From Candidatus Izemoplasma sp. (GTDB lineage Bacteria > Bacillota_I > Bacilli_A > Izemoplasmatales > Izemoplasmataceae), in contig JAOZSP010000072.1 in the NCBI GenBank assembly GCA_029939615.1, positions 1-7,468 of the forward strand: a DNA stretch of 7,468 nucleotides, given 5' to 3'. Positions 1-6,401 of the stretch are shown here, piece by piece; the stretch's first letter is position 1; each line of letters opens with the position of its first letter. A program made the position numbers and the translations under genes. The notes under the pieces were generated by a model. The model saw nothing but the letters and a program-made list of their open reading frames with translations, did no database searches and was not told the DNA's origin.

Positions 1-406
1 TCTTGAAGAAAACGCAAATTTCTATTTGTTTAGTATAGTAGGAATTGTTATATCAAGTATTAGTATTTTCTTTATAATGAGAAGTAGCTTGATTTCACGA
101 GTATATGAAGTAAGTGTATATAGAAGTTTAGGTGCATCTAAAAATGAAGTAAGGAAAATATTTATTGTTGAAATAGTTTTAACAACTTCATTTAGCTCTA
201 TAATTGGATATTTATTGATGATTGTACTATTGTTAAGAGCGGAAAGCACCGTTAGTGATTACATTTCAATTGTTCATTACCCAGTTATGACAGTTATTTA
301 TGGTGTTTTAGGGTTGTATCTTGTAAATATTATATTTGGGTTACTACCTGTGAATGTTTTATTAAGAAAAACACCTTCAGAGATTATGACAAAATATGAT
401 TTATAA
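1..406 (+). CDS. FtsX/MacB-type ABC transporter permease, C-terminal part (partial, 5' end outside window)
   Basis: The reading frame is open from the left window edge (first full codon at base 2) and ends at TAA 404-406, giving 134 visible residues. A TTG at 26 could pass as a start, but the frame runs on upstream and the protein clearly begins before the window. What is visible is the last part of an FtsX-fold permease. A transmembrane helix is followed by the conserved cytoplasmic motif EVSVYRSLGASKNEV, which matches the family pattern E-I-x-x-x-R-(A/S)-(L/I)-G-A-(S/T). Two more hydrophobic helices follow, and the tail ends PVNVLLRKTPSEIM, resembling the usual P-x-x-x-(A/L)-x-(R/K)-x-x-P-x-E-x-(L/M) ending. 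Such proteins pair with an ABC ATPase for export or signalling of peptides, lipids or antimicrobials. The substrate cannot be told here because the ATPase and the extracellular domain are outside the window. Confidence 0.88.
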   Translation, partial: LEENANFYLFSIVGIVISSISIFFIMRSSLISRVYEVSVYRSLGASKNEVRKIFIVEIVLTTSFSSIIGYLLMIVLLLRAESTVSDYISIVHYPVMTVIYGVLGLYLVNIIFGLLPVNVLLRKTPSEIMTKYDL

Positions 407-434
407 AAATAACTGAATCAATTCACGGTAGGAA

Positions 435-442
435 AAAGGTGA
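435..442 (+). promoter_or_regulatory. Ribosome-binding site of the YczE-like gene
   Basis: AAAGGTGA lies just upstream of ATG 447, with GG centred 7-8 bases before the start codon. It supports ATG 447 as the start and translation from a permease read-through transcript. Confidence 0.65.
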
Positions 443-446
443 TTAA

Positions 447-1100
447 ATGAATTTATTTTTAAATGATTTAAAAAGATTGCCAACATTATTTATTGGATTT
501 ATCCTTCTAGCTTTTGGTATCTATTTAACAAAGTTATCGGGTCTAGGAATGTCATCATGGAGTGTATTTCATGATGGATTATCAATTCAACTTAAATTGT
601 CTTTTGGTGTAATTACTCAGTTGTTAGGATTAATTATATTATTGTTTTCAATGTTGTTTTTAAAGACAAAAGTAGGACTAGGTACAATATTAAACGTTGT
701 TTTTGTTGGAATGTTTATTGATATATTTGCAATATTGATACCTAATAAACCACTAACACTAATAGGTAATATAGTATATTTAGTATTTGGTGTCTTATTA
801 TTAACTTTTGGTCGTAGTTTATATATATCGTCTAAACTAGGAGCTGGTCCTCGTGATGGATTATTTGTTAGGTTAGTGAGAATTACTAAAATTGATGTTA
901 AATACATTAAACCAGCAATTGAGTTAGTTGTGCTAATTATTGGTTATTTTCTTGGCGGGAATGTTGGACTAGGTACTGTCTTAATAACTCTAGTTTCAGG
1001 ATACTTAGTTCAGTTTTTCTTTAAGGTATTACACTTTGATCCAAAAACGGAAAAGCAAAGCAATATATTTAGTTTTAGTAAAAAAAGGAATCTCGAGTGA
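447..1100 (+). CDS. yczE: YczE/YyaS/YitT-family integral membrane protein
   Basis: This 217-residue multi-pass membrane protein starts at ATG 447, behind an AAAGGTGA ribosome-binding site at 435-442. Hydrophobic segments lie at about 12-29, 53-72, 78-98, 104-124, 156-170 and 174-195. The motifs fit the YczE-like family: GLGMSSWSVFHDGLS (32-46) after the first helix, VGLGT (76-80), and LGAGPRDGL (131-139) followed by a second VGLGT (173-177). The repeated DGL and VGLGT blocks show that the two halves are an ancient internal duplication. The Lys/Arg-rich tail (about 196-217) is probably cytoplasmic. Bacillus YczE is linked genetically to production of lipopeptide/polyketide compounds, but the molecular activity of the family is not established, so only the family name is assigned. 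It starts 40 bases after the permease stop with no terminator between, so it is probably in the same operon. Its last codons form the left arm of the terminator hairpin. Confidence 0.85.
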   Translation: MNLFLNDLKRLPTLFIGFILLAFGIYLTKLSGLGMSSWSVFHDGLSIQLKLSFGVITQLLGLIILLFSMLFLKTKVGLGTILNVVFVGMFIDIFAILIPNKPLTLIGNIVYLVFGVLLLTFGRSLYISSKLGAGPRDGLFVRLVRITKIDVKYIKPAIELVVLIIGYFLGGNVGLGTVLITLVSGYLVQFFFKVLHFDPKTEKQSNIFSFSKKRNLE

Positions 1101-1111
1101 GATTCCTTTTT
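1080..1111. terminator. Bidirectional intrinsic terminator between convergent genes
   Basis: The perfect 8-bp stem GGAATCTC (1087-1094) / GAGATTCC (1099-1106) has a GAGT loop. It is flanked by an A-run (1080-1086) and a T-run (1107-1111), which extend the stem and supply a U-tract for each strand. It ends transcription of the YczE-like gene on the + strand and of the large lipoprotein gene on the - strand, whose stop is at 1125-1127. The YczE stop codon TGA (1098-1100) sits in the loop and right arm. Confidence 0.88.
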
Positions 1112-1124
1112 GTTAATTAATAAG

Positions 1125-4100
1125 TTATTCTTCGTAATGGTACCCTAAGAATTCAATATAGTAAGAAGAAGTGCTTGGTATTAAATATATTCTTAATCCC
1201 ATTGGATCAGGCTTATCACTACCAGGGAATGAAATATAAGTTGTAAACATTTCATCTCCTTCTTCATCATACCCAATTTGGAATGTTGTAAAAGTAATAG
1301 GATCTACCATTCCAATGAAATCGGAACGATTTTCAACGCATTCACTAGTGCGCATTGAACGATAGAAGTATATATCACAAAGCATCACATGAGTAATTGC
1401 ATTATTAGTAACATCATCTAAGAACTGTGCGAAGATAGCTTCGGCGTCTTCTTGATTAAGTAAAATTGATTCTTCAGGGACGGGTACTTCTTTACCAACA
1501 TATTCTAAGTCAAATGTAAAAGTACCATCTTCATTTATTGTGTAGTTAAGAGTGTAGAATTGATGTTCAAAACTACCATCAATATATTCCCAGTAAACTT
1601 CTGTGCGAAGTCGAAGGTTAAAGAAATCTTCAAAATCAAAATCAACGTAAGTAGCATAAACATAAAATGTATCTAATGAGTCTTCAAATGCATTACCACA
1701 AACTGCGTAATTAGTGCAGAAATTAGAAATGGTAATCGTTTCGTTATTTATGTCGTCAAAAAGATCGAATAACCAAGAATAAGCTTCTGGTATAACATTA
1801 CCTTCAAGTACAGTAATACTAGTCAAAACATGAACTTCCTGTAAAAGGTTTATTTCTAAATCAATATTAAAGCGTAATGATGAAATATAAACATCAGAAC
1901 TATCGTAAAACTCAATAATGAAGTAAGGGATGTCATCTGAGTTACCAACACTTTCTAAGAGAACTTTGTATCCACTATTTTGAAATTGTTCATAAAAATC
2001 AAGACAATTATATACGTTAAATCCCGCAAACTTTTGGAAACAAAAGTCTTCCATTGAAATATTTTCATCTTGTAAGTCAGCAACAAATGATGCTGCGTAA
2101 TTATTTACATCTGTTTCATTTGGCATTACATAATCAAATTGAAGGTTAATAATTAGTCTTCCTTCCTCAGTTTGATGGACTGTAAAGAATAATTCAATTA
2201 TTAATGTTTCAGTATCATTTTCTAATGTAATTTGAACAGTATATTCTGTAGGTTGATGAATATTATTTATTTGAACTGTACCTACTGAAACTGTAAAATC
2301 TCTATCGATAATATCTTGTCTACCATATATACCGTGAGTATAGAACCCATCACCATGAATATCTAAGAATTCTTGTACTGTTAATGTATCATCAAAGAAA
2401 TCAGATATAAAATATTCTAATGCGGTTTGAACATTAACTAAATTAGGTCCAAGGTTATAGTCGTCAGTTTGATAACCAACTACATACAATGTTTCGTCTA
2501 ATAATTCTACTATTTGGAAATGGAATGCTAGATTACCTACAAGATTATCGTCAATATCTAATACATCAATTATTATCGAATAGTCTCTACCTGAAGTTGA
2601 ATCAAACAATGTATTAACTTGTAGATGCTTGTTGTCAGTAAGGTATTGTTGGCGCAATGATATACAATCAATAAACAGATGTTCGTACATATTGCAATAA
2701 TCAGTATCAGTAATACTTGTATCATTAAAATCAGAAATCATAGTAAGAATATAAACCATAGAATCGCTATTATCAGCATAATTAAACTCGATAGGATTAT
2801 ATAGTTCCATCTCTAACTCATCAAGTTCGTTATAGTAAAAATCAACATCGTATCCAATGAAATACTCAATAACTGTTCCGCTATTTGAGTAAACTGCGAA
2901 ATCAATATAGTGTGGGTATACTTCTATTTCATATGAATAAATACCAATTGAATATCCATCATCTAGTAACGATTGACGTCTTGATATACATTCTGTTTTA
3001 CTATCATAACTAATGAACATACTACATGCTTCTTCATTTGATAAAGAGCTATCATTTAAACGTGATTCAAAATCACTTAGTAATTGTTGTTTGTCTTCAA
3101 ATGGAATGTCTGGACCAAAATTAAAGAAAGAAATTACTATATTCTTATTATTAAGTAAGAATAAGACATCAATATATAATGTTTCAACATCTCCATTAGA
3201 CCATTCAATATCAAATGAAAGTGAATAGTAGTCGTTATTATGCGTGAAGTTTATACCTGAAACATCAGCGCCATCTTGAATAATTGGATTTATAAAGTTG
3301 AAACAATCATCATAGAAATCAATATCAAAATAAGTATTACAAATATCATTAGTAGTAGAAGAAGTTAAATCACTATATAGTAAATCAAGCATTATTGAAA
3401 TATCTGTATCAGAAATATCACTGTGAGAGTGCTCTGGGATTATTTCAATAAGTAACTGTGGATCACTACCATGGAAAACAATACTGAAGTAGTGACGTGA
3501 TCCATCAATCATTTCAAATTCAAAACTATAGTTAAAATCGTTGTAATCATCATATAACCAAAAATATCTAACGGTATTAGCTTTATTATGTTGATCAATT
3601 CTAAATTGTTTAAAATCATCTTGTGAAAATTCCCAAATATATGTATCAACAAAATCATCATCACTTAAAAATGTATCGTTAAAATCAGTAACTAAATCAG
3701 CAAGGAAATCTTGTGCATCAGACCAAGGAATAGGATTTACTTCTTTAAAATCAATATGGATTCGTATATCAAACCCGTCAACAATAAAGAATATTTTAAA
3801 TTCAATGTCATCAACTGTACCATTTGGATTATGCTTTTCAAGTTTTAGCATAAAGTGATCATCAATAGGCATTAAATCAACATAGACAAGACTATAAGCA
3901 TTGGTAATCATTTCATCATGGAAATCATAACATTTTTGTTGATCTAAAGGATCGAAGTATGTATTGCAAAAATCATGTATTACGATTGAAGGATCTTGGA
4001 AATCATATAAGAAATCTTCGATAAAATCAACAAAATCAATATCTATAATACCGTTATCGAAAAATACTTTGATATCATCACCATTAACAAAGAAGAACAC

Positions 4101-5783
4101 TTCAAAAAGTAGAAATTCACTAGTATCATTTGGATTTTGTTGTTCAAGATAAAGCATAAAGTGGTCATCAGTATTATTTAAGTTGATAAATACTAATTCA
4201 TAATTATTAGCAATCATCTGTTCATGCATATATATACATTGATCCTGATTCAAAGGATCATAGAAATCATTACAAAAATCAATAATAACTACTGAAGGAT
4301 CTTGGAAGTCGTATAAGAAATCTTGAATAAATTGAATGAAATCAAGATCCAAAGTATCATCTTCAAAATGGACTTTTATTATTTGATCTGTATCAACAAA
4401 GAAGAACACTTCAAGTTGAATATCATCGATAGTGCTATCAGAATTATGTTGTTCTAGCATTAACATAAAATGATCTTCAAACTGCACTAAATCAACAAAT
4501 ACTAGAGAATATCCTTCTTCAATCATTTCAGTGTGTTTGTCAATACAAAATTGATAATCTGATGGTTCAAAATAAATACTACATACATCATTTATGTTTA
4601 AGGTGGTGTCCTGGAAATCATCTAGAAAATCTTTAATGAATTGGACAAAATCAAGATCCAAAGTATCATCTTCAAAATGAACTTTTATTATATCATCATA
4701 TATTGTGAAAAAGACTTTTATTTCAATTTCCTCCATGGACTCATCTGGGAAATGAAGATTAATCAAAAGGATAAATTTATCTTCATCAGATAATAAGTCC
4801 TCATAAGTTATTGAGTATTCATTTTCTATCATGTTATTATAACTATCCATGCAATATTGGAAATCTTCTTCCTCAAAATAAGTATCGCAAACAGTAGTGA
4901 TATTACTATCAGGATTTTGGAAATCATCAAATAGATTTCTTAATAATTGTTCGAAAACATCAAATTGATCATGGGTTTTATATTCAAAACTCATAACGAT
5001 ATTACCCTCTTCATCATAACTAAATGATACATTTTCATATTTTAGTTCAGGACTATTATTATCATCACTTATAGTAATACCTGCAATATATTCTTCTTCT
5101 TCAAATATAAATGAGTCTAAAATAGCTGAAAATCCATTTAATACATCGAATTCTCTTGATTCAATACACTCTGTTTGGTTATCACTTGGGAAATATTCAG
5201 CACATATCACTTCTGAAGTAATTGCTGCATTTAAATAGTCTTCAAGGAACTTCACAAAGTATGCTCTTGCCTCATCATATGGTACAGTTAAAGTAGTAGG
5301 ATCAATAGTTTCTTGTGTATATGACCATTCTTTTATATACATTTTTGAATCAATAAGGGTTAAGGTAATAGTAAAAGTATAAATGGTTAATAAATCCTCA
5401 CTATAGATAATTAATTCGTAAATATCTTCAGTTGAAAGAGAAATCTTTTTCGCAACACTAAAAACAGTAGTACCATCGAATCCTTCTGGGAATAAGGTTT
5501 GTCTACTATCACGACAGAGATTTAGTAAATCTGAATTTGCAACAGAGAAGTAATCATCACAAAAAGAAGCACTATCAGTGTTATAGTTGTCTAAAATTGT
5601 ATTAAAAACATTTATAACGGCTTCGTCTTCTAAATCTCCGACTGATAACCCTTGACATATTTCACTTTCGGGATTGTCGATACAGTATTGCTCACTTATT
5701 TCCTCTACTTCACTAGGGTCAAAACATCCAGTTAATCCTAATACAAAGAAGAAAGTCGTGAATACTAATAACAGTTTTTTCAT
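1125..5783 (-). CDS. Giant repeat lipoprotein: lipobox plus about 14 tandem Cys-paired alpha/beta domains, unknown function
   Basis: This 1552-residue secreted lipoprotein is of a family I do not recognise. The start is set at the ATG at 5783-5781, which has AGGAGG exactly 7 bases upstream. An in-frame ATG at 5804 would add seven non-signal residues and lies upstream of that ribosome site. Residues 1-19 form a signal peptide (MKK, hydrophobic core) with lipobox LTGC, so Cys20 should be lipidated. A short acidic linker with Cys34/Cys43 follows. After it come about 14 tandem units, with first-Cys positions 75, 194, 299, 401, 504, 606, (712), 815, 920, 1030, (1139), 1248, 1356 and 1469; bracketed units lack Cys. 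Each unit has a helix (like FIQFIQDFLYDF), C-x(about 11)-C, a second helix, then about four strands. D/E strongly outnumber K/R. There is no LPXTG or C-terminal membrane segment. An NTF2/cystatin-like fold per unit is a guess from the alpha-then-beta order. The gene is probably monocistronic, with its own promoter and terminator. Confidence 0.9.
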   Translation of the reverse strand: MKKLLLVFTTFFFVLGLTGCFDPSEVEEISEQYCIDNPESEICQGLSVGDLEDEAVINVFNTILDNYNTDSASFCDDYFSVANSDLLNLCRDSRQTLFPEGFDGTTVFSVAKKISLSTEDIYELIIYSEDLLTIYTFTITLTLIDSKMYIKEWSYTQETIDPTTLTVPYDEARAYFVKFLEDYLNAAITSEVICAEYFPSDNQTECIESREFDVLNGFSAILDSFIFEEEEYIAGITISDDNNSPELKYENVSFSYDEEGNIVMSFEYKTHDQFDVFEQLLRNLFDDFQNPDSNITTVCDTYFEEEDFQYCMDSYNNMIENEYSITYEDLLSDEDKFILLINLHFPDESMEEIEIKVFFTIYDDIIKVHFEDDTLDLDFVQFIKDFLDDFQDTTLNINDVCSIYFEPSDYQFCIDKHTEMIEEGYSLVFVDLVQFEDHFMLMLEQHNSDSTIDDIQLEVFFFVDTDQIIKVHFEDDTLDLDFIQFIQDFLYDFQDPSVVIIDFCNDFYDPLNQDQCIYMHEQMIANNYELVFINLNNTDDHFMLYLEQQNPNDTSEFLLFEVFFFVNGDDIKVFFDNGIIDIDFVDFIEDFLYDFQDPSIVIHDFCNTYFDPLDQQKCYDFHDEMITNAYSLVYVDLMPIDDHFMLKLEKHNPNGTVDDIEFKIFFIVDGFDIRIHIDFKEVNPIPWSDAQDFLADLVTDFNDTFLSDDDFVDTYIWEFSQDDFKQFRIDQHNKANTVRYFWLYDDYNDFNYSFEFEMIDGSRHYFSIVFHGSDPQLLIEIIPEHSHSDISDTDISIMLDLLYSDLTSSTTNDICNTYFDIDFYDDCFNFINPIIQDGADVSGINFTHNNDYYSLSFDIEWSNGDVETLYIDVLFLLNNKNIVISFFNFGPDIPFEDKQQLLSDFESRLNDSSLSNEEACSMFISYDSKTECISRRQSLLDDGYSIGIYSYEIEVYPHYIDFAVYSNSGTVIEYFIGYDVDFYYNELDELEMELYNPIEFNYADNSDSMVYILTMISDFNDTSITDTDYCNMYEHLFIDCISLRQQYLTDNKHLQVNTLFDSTSGRDYSIIIDVLDIDDNLVGNLAFHFQIVELLDETLYVVGYQTDDYNLGPNLVNVQTALEYFISDFFDDTLTVQEFLDIHGDGFYTHGIYGRQDIIDRDFTVSVGTVQINNIHQPTEYTVQITLENDTETLIIELFFTVHQTEEGRLIINLQFDYVMPNETDVNNYAASFVADLQDENISMEDFCFQKFAGFNVYNCLDFYEQFQNSGYKVLLESVGNSDDIPYFIIEFYDSSDVYISSLRFNIDLEINLLQEVHVLTSITVLEGNVIPEAYSWLFDLFDDINNETITISNFCTNYAVCGNAFEDSLDTFYVYATYVDFDFEDFFNLRLRTEVYWEYIDGSFEHQFYTLNYTINEDGTFTFDLEYVGKEVPVPEESILLNQEDAEAIFAQFLDDVTNNAITHVMLCDIYFYRSMRTSECVENRSDFIGMVDPITFTTFQIGYDEEGDEMFTTYISFPGSDKPDPMGLRIYLIPSTSSYYIEFLGYHYEE
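3732..4970 (-). repeat. Four closely related tandem repeat units (units 3-6) inside the lipoprotein gene
   Basis: Four consecutive units of about 306-309 bp lie at roughly 4665-4970, 4356-4664, 4050-4355 and 3732-4049 (residues about 272-684). They share the patterns DFL.DFQD, C-x11-C, DHFMLxLE, EVFFFV and IKVHFEDD. DNA identity survives in places. The 32 bases at 4339-4370 recur exactly at 4648-4679 (offset 309), followed by one mismatch and 11 more identical bases. A 20-base match at 4086-4105 recurs at 4395-4414, also offset 309. Units outside this block keep the pattern but little DNA identity, so this block is the youngest expansion. Confidence 0.88.
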
Positions 5784-5790
5784 TATTAAG

Positions 5791-5796
5791 CCTCCT
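5791..5796 (-). promoter_or_regulatory. Shine-Dalgarno AGGAGG of the giant lipoprotein gene
   Basis: A perfect AGGAGG on the - strand ends 7 bases before the ATG at 5783. It decides the start. The alternative in-frame ATG at 5804 precedes this site and has no comparable ribosome site in front of it. Confidence 0.9.
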
Positions 5797-5832
5797 ACTT
5801 TCATATATCTATTATCTTAATTATAATCTAAT

Positions 5833-5861
5833 ATTATATAATAGTGTGAAAAAGATGTGAA
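5833..5861 (-). promoter_or_regulatory. Sigma-A-type promoter of the giant lipoprotein gene
   Basis: On the - strand, TTCACA (5861-5856, one mismatch from TTGACA) and a perfect TATAAT (5838-5833) are separated by exactly 17 bp. Transcription would begin near 5826, giving a 5' untranslated leader of about 40 bases before the ribosome-binding site and ATG 5783. The promoter lies directly after the terminator of the upstream operon, so the lipoprotein gene is independently transcribed. No operator-like palindrome is evident. Confidence 0.8.
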
Positions 5862-5865
5862 AATG

Positions 5866-5892
5866 AAAAAAAAGTAACGAATAATCGTTACT
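5866..5892 (-). terminator. Intrinsic terminator after the gamma-carbonic-anhydrase gene
   Basis: Read on the - strand, the 8-bp stem AGTAACGA/TCGTTACT (plus-strand arms 5873-5880 and 5885-5892) has a 4-base loop and is followed by a run of T (plus-strand A 5866-5873). The stop codon of the carbonic anhydrase gene (5888-5890) lies inside the stem. On the + strand the hairpin has no T-tract, so it works in the - direction only. Confidence 0.85.
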
Positions 5893-6391
5893 CATATTCT
5901 TTCATTAATCGAAGATAAAAATCTTTATTGTTCTTATTGGCTATTTTTTCTGTTTCACTTAACTCTCTAATAATTCGAATTGGATTTCCAACAACTAAAA
6001 CATTTTTTGGAATGATTTTGTTTGGAGGAACAACAGCTCCAGCACCTATAAGAGCACCTTCATTAATTACTGCCCCATCTAAAATAATACTACCCATACC
6101 GATTAAACAGTCGTCATGGACAGTACAAGCATGAACAATTGCACCGTGACCAACAGTAACATTTTTCCCAATATGTGTAGGTAATCCAAGATTAGTATGA
6201 ATTACTGCGTTATCTTGGATATTGGTATTTTCATCAATAAAGATTGGAGCCATATCACCACGAATACTAACGTTAAACCAAATATTCACATTATCACTTA
6301 TTGTTACATCACCAGATATTACAGCGTTTTTCAATATTTTTGCCTTTTTTGATATCTTAGGAATTATATTTTTATATTTTTCAATTATCAT
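5888..6391 (-). CDS. Gamma-carbonic-anhydrase-family protein (YrdA/YtoA/CamH type, hexapeptide-repeat left-handed beta-helix)
   Basis: This 167-residue protein is full length for the family. Hexapeptide repeats of the (I/V/L)-G-x-x-x-x type run from about residue 18 to 135 and would form a left-handed beta-helix that trimerises. The three expected zinc-ligand histidines are present: His65 (NAVIH), His82 (VTVGH) and His87 (AIVHAC). The 17-residue gap between the first two is that of the short CamH/YrdA branch, which lacks the acidic loop of archaeal Cam. Other conserved active-site residues are Arg44 and Asp46 (RGD) and Gln59-Asp60 (NIQD). The tail GNPIRIIREL matches the usual G-x-P-A-(K/R)-x-x-R-x-(L/I) ending, and a C-terminal helix packs on the barrel. 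It would act in the cytoplasm. CO2 hydration is possible, but many YrdA-type homologues show no clear carbonic anhydrase activity. It starts 10 bases after the dipeptidase stop, and its AAGGA ribosome site (6403-6399) overlaps that stop, so the two are translationally linked. Confidence 0.92.
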   Translation of the reverse strand: MIIEKYKNIIPKISKKAKILKNAVISGDVTISDNVNIWFNVSIRGDMAPIFIDENTNIQDNAVIHTNLGLPTHIGKNVTVGHGAIVHACTVHDDCLIGMGSIILDGAVINEGALIGAGAVVPPNKIIPKNVLVVGNPIRIIRELSETEKIANKNNKDFYLRLMKEYE

Positions 6392-6401
6392 AAATTTTTC
6401 C

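Noticed and set aside
26..28. TTG at 26 as the start of a small 126-residue membrane protein
   Set aside because: The frame is open to the window edge, there is no ribosome site before it, and the sequence is the C-terminal part of a much longer permease family.
386..415. Possible promoter in front of the YczE-like gene (ATGACA with a weak AT-rich -10)
   Set aside because: No acceptable -10 lies at proper spacing. Co-transcription with the permease is simpler.
414..425. Small inverted repeat TGAAT-CA-ATTCA between the permease and YczE-like genes
   Set aside because: A 5-bp AT-rich stem with a 2-base loop and no T-run is too weak for a terminator or a convincing operator.
447..1100. Use of the Mycoplasma genetic code (TGA = Trp)
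   Set aside because: TGG encodes Trp in the visible proteins, and TGA at 1098-1100 ends the YczE-like gene at the expected family length right at a terminator.
3013..3228. Open frame on the + strand antisense to the lipoprotein (also 3964-4152)
   Set aside because: No ribosome-binding site or family resemblance. The frames mirror the codon pattern of the repeat gene on the other strand.
3732..4970. Regular repeats of about 306-309 bp, considered as a CRISPR-like or noncoding repeat array
   Set aside because: The period is a multiple of three, the reading frame is open throughout and the protein pattern is conserved, so these are coding domain repeats.
5784..5804. In-frame upstream ATG at 5804 as the start of the giant lipoprotein
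   Set aside because: It would place MKVGGLI before the signal peptide and swallow the perfect AGGAGG, which is ideally spaced for the ATG at 5783.
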